From Nilaparvata lugens (lineage: Eukaryota; Arthropoda; Insecta; Hemiptera; Delphacidae): a stretch of DNA of 64,000 nucleotides. The DNA is taken from NCBI RefSeq assembly GCF_014356525.2, contig NC_052508.1, positions 54,880,497 to 54,944,496 on the forward strand, given 5' to 3'. The notes beneath the pieces were generated by a model. It did not search any database, was not told the DNA's origin, and saw only the letters and a program-made list of their open reading frames with translations. Positions within the stretch are counted from its first letter, which is position 1, and each line of letters begins with the position of its first letter. The position numbers and the translations under genes were made by a program. Shown here piece after piece: positions 23,141 to 34,130 of this stretch.

Positions 23141-24340
23141 GACTTATTTCAATAATCGATCAGATTAATCAGATAATCAATCAGATACATACCCCACATG
23201 GAAGATAATGCGATCACATTTATGATGATCACAGGGTGTATTGAAATCAAAGCAACATTTTTGTCACAACTAGCGACATAGCATCTATCTACTACCTTTT
23301 ATACCTTCTCCAACTATACATTCAGAGCTTTCCATAGAAATGAAACTGATCAATCACGAAATTGTCTAGGCTCAAAACAGTTTTTACATATTTCTCGGCT
23401 CATACTTGTCAGAGTTGAGTTTATTTGCATGGGGTAACATTGAGCTTTGTGGTTTTTGAAGATATATGACAGAGACAAGAACTTATACGAGGCAAGATAG
23501 ATAGAAAACACCATGTAGGCCTATGATACAAGTTCTTGAAATGAAGTGTATGCAGGATACTAAAACATCGATATCATAAACCAACTAACACAACACATAT
23601 TGGCGATGATTAACACATTTTTATCGTTCAAAGCTTGAAAATTCATCATTGTAGTAGATAACATTTTTCAGAGAAATCATTTTCCCCTCATTGCAAGCTT
23701 AAGCTGAAACTTTGAACAATCCAGAAATCGAGAATATTTACTCTTCCACTTTGATTCTCAATCACCTTTAGTACGAAACCTCATAAAAAAATAGGAAAGC
23801 AGGTGAAATTCTCGTGTGCTAGTCCACAGTCTCTTGAAATGGAGAAATTGGATTTAAGGACAATTATATAATGACTGGAATCAAAGAATATAGAATGAAA
23901 TGAAGAAACAATATAAATCTACACTTTTTCTATGTATTTCACACGATATGCAGTAAAATAATTTTAATTTAATCAAAAAAATTATTTTGACTAGATATCT
24001 TGTGAAATACATAGGAAAAAGTGTTTAATACATCGCAGCTCGGAAAGGATCAAGAAACCATCATCTTTAATACAAATTATATAATATCTGACTTGAATGT
24101 GAATAAAGCCTGTTAAGCCAGTTACATAAACGTCGATTTTTGGACGTTCTATTTTCTGTCCTTATAAACTCTATGATTTTTACAGATGATTTTTGACAAG
24201 TTTCCTTTCATCATCTGTAAAAATCATAGAACTTATAAGGACAAAAAATCAAACGTCCAAAAATCGACGTGTGATGAGATGTAACTGGCTTAACTGGCTT
24301 TATTCACATTCAAGTCAGAAAGTATGGAATTTATATTATT
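23141..24340. repeat. 1.16-kb tandem duplication, right unit
   Basis: Direct second copy of 21978-23140 with a few short insertions. It starts exactly at the end of the left unit, so the duplication is tandem without spacer. It contains the second foldback copy (about 24087-24318). Confidence 0.95.
24087..24318. mobile_element. Foldback MITE, copy inside right unit
   Basis: Same palindrome as 22893-23119, with an extra few bases (GATGA) in the right arm near 24274. Confidence 0.85.
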
Positions 24341-24386
24341 TATTTCTTGTAGAATACAATAAGGACGGCAAAGCATCAAATGTACA

Positions 24387-24389
<3 letters not shown>

Positions 24390-24448
<59 letters not shown>

Positions 24449-24455
24449 TATATAT
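24390..24455. repeat. (AT)n microsatellite
   Basis: About 65 bases of AT/TA repeat directly left of a palindromic element. A second tract lies at 24717-24780. Confidence 0.9.
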
Positions 24456-24714
24456 ATGTGTATGTCTGTAGCTGGCTTTACACTCTTTAATTGCCATTTT
24501 TGTCAATCATTCATCCAAGTTGAAACATATGTTCCCTGGTTATCTTATTATTGTAGCCCACATACTGCAATAATACTTTTGCATTGCTCAGTACCAAAAG
24601 TATTATTGCAGTATGTGGGCTACAATAATAAGATAACCAGGGAACATATGTTTCAACTTGGATGAATGATTGACAAAAATGGCAATTAAAGAGTGTAAAG
24701 CCAGCTACAGACAT

Positions 24715-24769
<55 letters not shown>

Positions 24770-24920
24770 ATATATATATGTGTATGTCTGTAGCTGGCTT
24801 TACACTCTTTAATTGCCATTTTTGTCAATCATTCATCCAAGTTGAAACATATGTTCCCTGGTTATCTTATTATTGTAGCCCACATACTGCAATAATACTT
24901 TTGGTACTGAGCAATGAAAC
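24456..24920. repeat. Triplicated inverted-repeat block around (AT)n
   Basis: A block of about 125 bases (GTATGTCTGTAGCTGGCTTT ... GCAATAATACTTTT) occurs direct at 24461-24580, inverted at 24595-24717 and direct again at 24780-24900, separated by a 15-base spacer and by (AT)n. The spacer CATTGCTCAGTACC is itself found inverted after the third block. Arms look identical by eye, implying gene conversion or a recent event. The ORFs in both orientations are artefacts of the inverted copies. Confidence 0.9.
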
Positions 24921-26460
24921 TTGGATCAGCGCCGCCTGCAGGAAAACTTATCGGTTCCTTTCCGTTGATTGAATAAGTTCGAGGTTTGGAGTTGGGTCAA
25001 ACGACATGAGTCATTCTAACAGCGAATGCGTTCGTTATCGCCAACTTCGGATGTAAAGAAAGTGTGAAACATGTTTAGGAGTGAGACTGAGACAGAGTGT
25101 GAGGCTCACAACTCAGCTGATCAGCAGATCAGCAGTTTAGCAGTTCATGAAGTGCAGAAAGATGGCAATCGGCTTGATGATGGAAAGCTTCTATAGTGAG
25201 AATCACCTCACACTGTCATCACTGCTTGTGAATAACGTCAATGCTTTACATATTTAACCAATGCTGACAGAACAAGTGGATCTCATTATAGGTGTCCGCA
25301 GATTCGCGTCTCATCCCTTCTCGTAGCTCATCCTCTGTCCTCTTTCCTCCTATTAATTCAACCTCTTCCCTTCTTTCTCCTTCCCCTTCCTTGCCACCTT
25401 GTCATTCATCTATTCCGTCTCATCCTTCCACAGTTTTATTCTCTATCATCATCTCTTCCAATTTTATCTTCACCACAACTTTACCTTTACCTCCACCTCC
25501 TCCTTCTCCTCCTTCTTATCTTTCTCCTCCTTCTGCTTCTTTTCCTCCTTCACCTCATTCTTTCCCTTCGAAGAAGGGACATTGCTACTTCTTCTTTTGT
25601 TACATTGTATTATTTTTCAGTTTTCATTTTTCAATTTCTATTCATAATATGATAGATATTATCTTAATTATAATTTAGGTTTTGTTATATTTTTTCCTCT
25701 ATTGGTTATTATTTTGTATTTCAATAATATTAATTTACCTTGTTTGTAATACTGTATATATTTTTTTCTCAATTTGATTTTGTTTAATCTTGTGATTATT
25801 TTTAGCGTTGTAATGGAGGGTTGAGTGTGAGAGAGGGCCGGCTGCACCCTAACTCCGCCCTCGTAAGTAAAAAATAAAGGCAGCTATTCTATTCTATTCT
25901 TCTCCTCCTTCTCCTCCTCCAACTCCTACTCTTCATCTTCATCATTCTCATCCTTCATTCTTCCTCTGCCTCACCAAACTCCTCTTCCTTCACACCTCCT
26001 TCTTTTCTACCTCCTCTTCTTCCCAATCATTATTATCATCATCATCATCATCTGCTCATTTTCCCCCTCTCAATAGGAGGAAGAGGAGTATCTTCCTCGA
26101 ATCGTCATTATCATCATCAGTAGCAGCAGCATCTCTTCCCCAATTAATCACCAGCGAATAGCTAGCAATTAATCGTGAGATTATGCGGCTGACATAAACC
26201 TTCGCCTCGGGTGATGATCAAGTTTGTCATCGCAACTGGCAACAAGTCTCATGCCCAACTTATATTATGTAGACCACTAGGATAATATATAAGTGGCCTA
26301 ACCACTAATTATAATAATATCAATATTATGCTAAAATTACTCCAGTAATTATCATCAGAGACAAGGTATCTAATAATTGAAAGGTATCTTCACGCTTTGT
26401 TATTATTATTACTCAAGTAATGAGATATTCATTTCTAATCAATTTGAGCATTTTATATAA
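24921..26460. other. Intergenic with CT-rich tract
   Basis: Positions 25310-25570 and 25890-26050 are CT-rich, giving Ser/Pro-rich chance ORFs. At 25811-25898 a retroelement 3'-end-like block occurs (separate entry). A (TCA)n run lies near 26035-26052. No host gene recognised. Confidence 0.5.
25811..25898 (+). repeat. 3' end of a non-LTR retroelement, TTCTA tail
   Basis: GGCCGGCTGCACCCTAACTC...AATAAAGGCAGC is followed by TATTC/CTATT repeats. A similar block (GTCCCAACTCCGCCCTAATA) occurs at 31785-31830. The short tandem tail suggests a 5'-truncated non-LTR element; no RT sequence remains recognisable upstream. Confidence 0.45.
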
Positions 26461-27295
26461 TCTATGTAAATAAAAATCGAGCCTCAAAATTTGACATTCA
26501 ATAACTTTTTTATGTGTGCACCGAATTTGATGATTTTTTCAGTTGTGTTTGTTATGTTCAGGAGCATAAACCTGCTCCTGAACATAACAAAGCCATAACA
26601 GAGCCTATCAAATTTATGATCCAACTTCAGGACTCTTTCCTAAGGCCCTTCAAAGTTTACATGTAATCCTTATGGGAGAAGATTGTGAGCTGGCCACACA
26701 AAAATAAAAATCAGCTGCTATAATCATTGCGTCATCCTACAGCCGTCGGTAGATTCGATTTTCTATTTTCTTCCTACCGATTTACAAAATTTCAATTCTC
26801 AATAATGCCGTGGTACGAACGACGTCCAAACTTGGGTCGTAGAACTTGAAATTCTGTAAATTTAGAATATGCACGGGAAAATCAGCTGCAAGGAGATATA
26901 CCATTCAATTTCCCAGCAAGCTGCAACTATATCTAAAAATACAAACTGCTGAACAACTAACTAAGCACATAAGAAGTCCATATTGAGATACAAATGTAAA
27001 TACTGATTGTTGGATAATTTTCATAAAAGTATAGTGCATCAGATTAAGCTAAGCTAAGCACACCTGAGGAGGCGCAGCTTGGTGATACAAAGTGTTGATC
27101 TTATGGAGATTGCCTTATCACACCGTTCCACGCCATGCCCGATTTAGTGTGTGTGAGTTCTTCCATTCAAACCAATAAGCAAGAAACACCTGGATGCAAA
27201 ATGTCGCATCGCGCCTCCTCAGGTGTGCATCCAGCTGAAGTTTGTCATGAGATGCATTAACTATTTGGCGGTACGAAGATCGCCGGGCCAGCTAG
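26461..27295 (+). mobile_element. Non-autonomous Helitron with canonical ends
   Basis: Starts TCTATGTAAATAAAAATCGAG right after an A. It ends GGCGGTACGAAGATCGCC (hairpin) GGGCCAGCTAG followed by T. TC start, 3' hairpin about 10 bases before CTAG and A/T insertion flanks are all canonical. It contains a hairpin GTTATGTTCAGGAGCA/TGCTCCTGAACATAAC at about 26549-26588 and a further inverted repeat (CACACCTGAGGAGGCGC) at about 27057-27230. No Rep/helicase gene. Confidence 0.85.
27057..27232. repeat. Inverted repeat nested in the Helitron
   Basis: GCACACCTGAGGAGGCGCAG on the left pairs with GCGCCTCCTCAGGTGTGC on the right across about 140 bases. It may be a captured MITE or internal Helitron structure. 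Confidence 0.6.
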
Positions 27296-27762
27296 TATAT
27301 AATCAATATTAACGATCGATAATTAATTCATTTTCAATATTACAGCTATCCATACTGATCTGACGCCTTTGCCATGAAATTGTTAGGACTCCACTTTCAT
27401 TTAATTTTTAACTCTCATTAGAAAAAAACATCTCTTTCCATTACTTTTAAGCAAAATATTGAGAAATAATGTAGCATCGATAGACGAAGTATAGGAAGCA
27501 GCAGTATGGACGCAGTATAAGACAGATATGTGTCTGCGAAAGTTTCCTATTTTCGTAATTTCACTTTTGGATGATGCACTGAGAATAATGCAAGAAAGTC
27601 AATATAATCATAATATTATAATTATTTATCAGCTCTACGTCTTTCACTGTAGTTGCACATTGTATATGAAAGATACTCTTCAAGCTAGACATGTTGAAGT
27701 AATTTCAGAGAAAACGGAAAAGATTGTTTATTCTATGGTAATGAGTATGGCAGTGCTTCATA
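27296..27762. other. Intergenic spacer
   Basis: AT-rich; no gene or repeat recognised. Confidence 0.5.
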
Positions 27763-27982
27763 AAGGTAGGCGCACACAGATCGTCATCGGACGGACGGCA
27801 CGCATCGGACGTATGACGTATCAGACGATTAGATTTGATGCAATGTTTTAAATTGGAGTGCGCATACCTATACGATGCGGATAGGTATGCGCTCTCCGAT
27901 TGAAAACAATTCATCAAATCTAATCGTCCGATCCGTCCGATGCGTGCCGTCCGTCCGATGACGATCTGTGTGCGTCTACCTT
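27763..27982. mobile_element. Foldback MITE with long CG-containing arms
   Basis: AAGGTAGGCGCACACAGATC...GACGGCACGCATCGGA on the left is mirrored by TCCGATGCGTGCCGTC...GATCTGTGTGCG...CTACCTT on the right, with a second hairpin at the centre (GCGCATACCTAT/ATAGGTATGCGC). About 220 bases, non-coding; short ORFs on both strands come from the arms. Confidence 0.9.
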
Positions 27983-28960
27983 GAATCGTGGATCAATATT
28001 GTATATGAGTTCTTGAATGGAATTGAATCTTGAGTATGGGTAGACCTCAAATGTGGATAAATGACACAGTGATATACTTTTCACAGGATATAACTGGTAT
28101 TGAATAGCTTATAATTAAGTATGAAATATAAATAAAAACTGAGAAAAAAGCTCACTTTTTCTAAGAAAAGCCTCGGAATTAGCGTCAACAGAATAGACAA
28201 ATCTCATAAATTCTTTGTTTGCGTGATGCTGCAAATTACGTTTTTGAACAAAAAAAATCTTCTGTCAGAAAAATGAATTTTCATGCACGCATAACTTGCA
28301 TCCAGCACAAAAGCTCAAAAGGTTGATCCACTTAGAGAGGACATTGAGCACAGTGTTGCCATTGTGCGTTAAAATACTGACTCATATTCTGGAATGACAT
28401 TGCTCTTGGTGAAATATAAGGCACTGCTTTGAATGTGAATAATGAGATCTGCCATGATTGATGTTGTGCTAGCAGAGTGGAAACAAGCTTGTTGTTTACA
28501 ACATGGAGATAGCGCAAGGTAGCTCGAAATCATCTCATTTGAAACAATATTCTATGCAGATTATCTCTGAAGTTACCTTTTGTAGCTCGCTTCAAATTGA
28601 GAGGAAAATGCTGAAAGCAAATTGCAATTTAGAGGATAAGAAGTTGAATCTGACAAGAACATACCGTACTTATAATACAGTCTATATTTCATAAACGAGG
28701 GAACTATGTAGACAAGAGCATATATTGTCTATAGCACAAAAGAAAAATAGAATATAGAAATGGGAGGTTGTTAACTCATTTGCGCTTGAATGAATAAATT
28801 AGTAAACAATCTTCATTTGTGGTGTAATGCTTTTTTCAAATGTGAATCCTTCGCTTAGGATATGCTAGTATGAAGTATATTTCACGACATGAAGGGGAAT
28901 TTGGTGTCACAGGTTTTGAGAAATATGTGCGTAAAACAGTTCTCAGAAATAGAATCACAA
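27983..28960. other. Intergenic, no recognised element
   Basis: AT-rich, only chance ORFs. Confidence 0.5.
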
Positions 28961-29684
28961 AATCTGGTGTGGTACACTCACACAACTTTCCTCGCCGTTA
29001 TGAAAATTGATCACCTGACGCTAGTGTTCCCGCGCATCGAAAGTCTACTATTCAAAGATTTGATCCAGCTGATGACAAGGTAATAACGCTGGAGACCCAC
29101 GAGGTCTGCAATCTCTTCATAGTGAATCATTTAATAGAGATTCTCATGTTCAATCTTTCCCACTCGAAATTTTTTGTTTAAATTGTATCTGAAGCCTGAT
29201 AATTGGGAATCTAAAATCAAACTTTGCATAGATGGGGCGGAGCTCCTGAAATGTTTACAGATATGGGACTTGAGGCAGTTGATAGAGCTTATCGATGACT
29301 ATTGCAGGTATAACTTTAATCAAAATCGTTGGAGCCGTTTTCGAGGAAATCGCGAAAAACCCTGTTTTTGACAACATTTTCGCCATTTTAGCCGCCATCT
29401 TGTATCGCATTTGATCGAAATTGTTCGTGTCGGATCCTTATATTGTAGGGACTTTACGTTCCAAATTTCAAGTCATTCCGTTAATTGGGAGATGAGATAT
29501 CGTGTACACAGACGCACATATACTCATACATATACGCACACACACACATACAGACCAATACCCAAAAACCACTTTTTTGGACTCAGGGGACCTTGAAACG
29601 TATAGAAATTTAGAAATTGGGCTACCTTAATTTTTTCCGGAAAGTAATACTTTCCTTACCTATGGTAATAGGGCAAGGAAAGTA
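28961..29684 (+). mobile_element. Hairpin-ended repeat with short (CA)n, copy 2
   Basis: Same family as 14782-15700 in opposite orientation. It begins AATCTGGTGTGG...ACTCACACAACTTTCC and ends in a hairpin ACTTTCCTTACC...GGCAAGGAAAGT (29648-29684). The CA tract is short here (about 29535-29550). The terminal hairpin stem differs from copy 1 by a paired substitution that keeps the pairing. Confidence 0.7.
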
Positions 29685-31222
29685 AAAATAGAATACATAG
29701 AAAATAGAATTACACCAATGCACCTAAAATACAGTATTATAGGTACTTTGAGTTACTCTGGTGATACTTGAAAATGTTATAATTTGCCAGATGTTTTCAA
29801 GATTATAGAAGAATACTTATAAAATGTATGAAATAACATTGGACAGTTCGCTTAATATCTAATTATCTTGTACAGGTAAACATAGACTGTTGTTCTTCGC
29901 TACTGCCCAAGGAAAATACAGTTTTGCGGGAATATTATAATCTTGAAGGAATATAGCGTACTATATTCATATGATACGATATTATTGAGGATAAACTATA
30001 TTATTATTAATAAAAACAATATAAAAACTTGTAGTACCCTTTATTATTAAAAGTGAAGTGTTTTATATTACTATTTTATACTATGAAGGAACGGATTAGC
30101 CTACACCATTGAATAATCAATCTTCTAGTATAGAAGTTTTCTCTGCCTATACTAAGCAATAAATTGTGGAAAATCAATGTAATATATTAATGCAGTATAT
30201 CAATCTATGAAGATCACAAACTGACTTGCTCTCCAAACTCTTATTATTTTTTGCCTAAATCAAGTTCGTAAATTAAATTATCGAGTTCAATCTGAACTCT
30301 CATTATTTCGAACTCTCGAAAAAAGCTTACAACTAAACATAACACCCAATCAATTAATGTGCAATTCCTTAGGGCGTGTCTAGAGGCGCGTCTTGAGGTG
30401 CCGCTAGAGGAATTGCACTTGAACTTTTCAATTCAAATGATCAAACTGTCACCTCAAACCGAATTGTATTTTCAAAGTTGCGTGATGGCATCTGAGGTCC
30501 GATATTACACTCCCTTTGTTGGGCGAGAACAAGGATAGGTATATAGGTATCCTATATACTCATAGTATATAGGAATGTTATTTAGCTATATACTCATAGT
30601 ATACAGGGATCTCATTTAGCTAAAGTATATAGGTATCCTGAATACTATCCTTGGGGCGAGGGCGCATCTACATTTTGAAAAACCGGCGGTGACTGGGCTG
30701 AACTCAATATACGTTTCGCAAACACGTACAAACCGTAAATTATTGTGACATCGAATTCACTTTACCCCAGAAAAGTCGATTATTTTGTACTGCATTGCCA
30801 TCTGCAGAACAGCAAACAACCTAGGAGCAGTTATTCTTGAAGAGTTCAGAGATCATTGACCACGAGAATGATTTTAACTTGAATGAAGTTACTCAAGTAT
30901 AGAGAACTAAAACATCAAGGTCAATCAAAAGTCCGAGAGATATTACTTTCAACATGAAGAGGGGAAATCAATTTCTCCTTCCACAGTTTGTAGCATGGAC
31001 TGAGTAGTGGAGAGGAGTAAGCATGCTGCGCACAATTGGATGCTGACACAGAAGTAGGGAGAATGCTGTTGGGTAGTAGGAAAGAGCATCGGTCCTCTCT
31101 GTCTTTAAGAGAGATCTGTGTAAAAAGTAAAACTGTATCTCTCTGACTATTCTCATCTAAGCTAGATGAGTGTGGATAACTACGCAAGATGATTAATGTG
31201 AAAACTATAGATGATCTATATA
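29685..31222. other. Intergenic with minor local repeats
   Basis: Contains an inverted pair GTGCAATTCCT/AGGAATTGCAC at 30358-30419 and short direct repeats of TATATACTCATAGTATA around 30555-30605. No gene recognised. Confidence 0.5.
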
Positions 31223-31612
31223 TCCTATCATATTAAACGAGCAATATTTTTATAACTGGCTATTTATCTGGTTATTCATGTTCAACGGATCTCGAAAACG
31301 GCTCTAACGATTTCCACGAAATTTTGAACATAGTAGGTCTATGATATAAAAATTCAATTGCACTAGGTTTCATCCTTGGGAAAACTCGCTTAACAGGATT
31401 AAAAGGATTTTCATCCTTGGCTGAAACAGCTGTGGATAGTAAAAAAGTGAGTGAGCGAGTGAGTATGTGAAAAAACGAAATATCGCATCCCCGAAATTCA
31501 TAAGATGACATATAGCCAGCTGTGAAATATAAACACGATCATTTTAGAGAATAATTGTGTTCTGTTTATCAATAAATAAAAATTACGAGCGAAGCTCGGT
31601 GCCCTGATATTT
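31223..31612 (+). mobile_element. Helitron/Helentron-like element, short copy
   Basis: TCCTATCATATTAAACGAGC start and ACGAGCGAAGCTCGGTGCCC hairpin end shared with 12465-13203, with a deletion of about 350 internal bases relative to it. Non-coding. Confidence 0.6.
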
Positions 31613-33372
31613 CTTTTGAAGCATACTTTTTGTGTAGAAATTGGTTTTAATCAGATATGGGAGTATATTTTTCTATAGAAGAGAGTTTGCTATTTTACTC
31701 CAAACATTTATTTTGATTAAGAATTTCATTTCTTTCTATTGTGGTATCTTCTGTAATATTTTTTTTTTGTAAAGGAGTTTGTGGCAGAGAGGACCTGGAG
31801 TCCCAACTCCGCCCTAATAAAGGCAAATAATCAATCAATTTATAGCAAGATTTCAATTCAATTTATTATTATTAAAAACACACAAAACAAGACAAAACAA
31901 AATTACAAAGAATTATGAAACAAATAAAACATAATAAAATGTTACAAATATAAAAAACCATGGGCTTTGTGGTTGGGTGTGTTGGAGAAGAGAAAAAAAG
32001 AGAGAAAGATACCTAGCCAACTATGGTTTCCCATGTAATAGGCAGGCAAAGAAGAGAAGAGAAGTAATGATCTTAAAGAGTTCTTAACAATCAAATCACA
32101 CAAAATTAGAAAAAGAAATCTTTGAATCTCAGTTGATTGTGGTAGACGGCTTATCGGGAAAATATGTAAGAACATCCACGCAATCGATAAGAACATGAAA
32201 AACTTTGTTAATGAGGAACTGTCATGCCTCGATGTGAAATCTCTCCTCTTTCATTCAATAATGGAGGTGGTGGTTGTAAATTGAGGTCGATCTGGAAAAG
32301 CTTCATCTCTCAGCTTTTGTTCAGTCAAAGACGAATATTGATTGAGCTTTTAAAACGCTTTCAAGACCTCTCTAAAGCTTTGACTTCAAAAAGCACAGCT
32401 ATTCGCTCTTTTTCATAAATGGTGAGCATGATATCAGATTATAAGAGATGTTCCCTATCATCTACCAGTCAGTCACTGGTTGGTTTTGAATGCTAAATGA
32501 AAATACGAAAAACGTATCGCATCCTAATTTATACAGATATAGAAACGGGAAAAATCAGTCTCGATGAAATGAATCTTATTTATTTATTTATTTATTCAAT
32601 CATTCAAAATTACACAACCTACAGAAAAGTACCACAGGCTTATAAGCCCAAAACGGTTCCAATTCTAATTTATACAACAGTCCAAAAATGTAGCTAGGTT
32701 ATGTGTCACTTGACATTCATTAATTACACACTCAATTCACAATTCAAAACACACAAAAATCATTTTAAATTAAATTGAATCAATCACAATTCATTAGAAA
32801 ATTCCAAACTTTGAAAAAACTATAAAATTTTTGAGACCGAGAAGACAAACACACTAAGATACCATTGCTAATCAAACACTATCCGTTCATTGAATCTGTG
32901 TGGCTTTCCGAATAATTTCAACGAAATATTCTTCTAGAACATTTTTTTTGTATTTATGTCTCAATAAGCAGAGAAAATACGAGTAGGCTATTTTCCTACA
33001 GATGAGAGAGGGTAGATTAATACGTGATAAGAATCATGACATTCAGGATACAATGAAAACATAGGCATAAATGACACATATTATACAGATACATTAGGAA
33101 TACAATGAACACTAATACAACGATACACAATGATATTTTTTTTATTTCTGCTGAAGATATTTCCACACACTATTTGAAGTACATTTAAGTCTGCTCAATT
33201 GGAGAAATATACCAAGATAAAAATTCGGCTGAGTCACTGTCAATGTTTTTTTTGACAGACAAAAGATATTTATTTCAAAAAATTCACTTTATAAAGTAAT
33301 AATTTTATGTAGGTACTCATTTTTAATATAAAACAACAACAAAGGATAAAAACAACCTCATGAATACACTAA
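31613..33372. other. Intergenic with retroelement tails
   Basis: A plus-strand 3'-end-like block lies at about 31760-31840 (AACTCCGCCCTAATAAAGGC then AATC repeats). At 32573-32596 a (TTTA)n run followed by AT-rich DNA looks like the tail of a minus-strand non-LTR fragment. No coding similarity seen. Confidence 0.45.
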
Positions 33373-33525
33373 GTGCCGGTTGCACAACAGCCGGTTAAAT
33401 TTTAACCGTGATTAATTCCACGAGAACCAATCAGAGAAGCCGTCTTTTCAAAAACGCCTTCTGTGATTGGGTTCTCGTAAAATTAATCACGGTTAAAATT
33501 TAACCGGCTGTTATGCAACCGGGCC
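33373..33525. mobile_element. PIF/Harbinger-like MITE, compact copy
   Basis: 153 bases with TIRs GTGCCGGTTGCACAACAG and CTGTTATGCAACCGGGCC, flanked by TAA on both sides (33370-33372 and 33526-33528). Almost the whole element is one palindrome (GGTTAAATTTTAACCGTGAT and complement; ACCAATCAGAGAAGCC and complement). The 3-bp TSD supports PIF/Harbinger. Confidence 0.9.
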
Positions 33526-33569
33526 TAAGCCATATAAATCCATGTAGATTGTTGTAGAACCGTTCTATA

Positions 33570-33712
33570 ATAAAATAAAAACACAAAATATATTGTCAAA
33601 TTCTACCGTTTTATTTGTTAAAATGTGACGTGTGTGGTCAAGAGACCATGGCCCTATACCAAATAAAACAGTATAATTTGACAATATATGTGTCTTTTTA
33701 TTTCATTATCAC
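33570..33712. mobile_element. Foldback MITE
   Basis: AAAATATATTGTCAAATTCT...CGTTTTATTTG on the left is mirrored by CAAATAAAACAGTATAATTT...GACAATATATGTGT on the right. About 50-base arms with a 35-base loop. Confidence 0.8.
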
Positions 33713-33742
33713 GAGAAATTTGGAGCTAAGGGGCTATAGCCT

Positions 33743-34130
33743 AGTGATGCCCACGTTATAATGGCAGTGAAGGAGGATAGGAGTACAGCGTTGCCGATTC
33801 TCTGCCTTGCTACTGGCTTCTATAGATGATAGGCCTACAGATACCAGTTTATTCAATCTAATATCAACTGTTCACTCTTGTTTAGAATAATCAATATTAT
33901 ATTTTATTCATCAATAAAATATAATTTTCAATTATTGAATGATAAATTTTCATAATATTGAGTTGAATATTCTATTATAATTAGATTTCTACATTCTTAA
34001 AAATACGATCTGGCAATGTTGCGGAGCTAGAAAAGGATAGTGCTAACTGCTTTTTCGAATGATAGACAAGGATATAAATACCAATCAATATTGATCAAAT
34101 ACTGTCATTTACAACGTGAACATTTGTAAT
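33743..34130. mobile_element. Diverged copy of the GTCCACGTTATAATGGCAGT MITE
   Basis: CCCACGTTATAATGGCAGTG at the left and ACTGTCATTTACAACGTGAAC at the right correspond to the TIRs of the two clean copies at 36199 and 37800. Internal similarity (AGGAGGATAGGAG, TGATAGACAAGG) is weaker. This is an older copy. It also contains a TAGGCCTA palindrome (33830-33837). Confidence 0.6.

Noticed and set aside
24511..24972. Tyr/Ile-repeat ORFs on both strands
   Set aside because: Arise from (AT)n and the inverted block copies.
25292..25678. 128-codon Ser/Pro-rich ORF
   Set aside because: Low-complexity CT-rich tract open in several frames.
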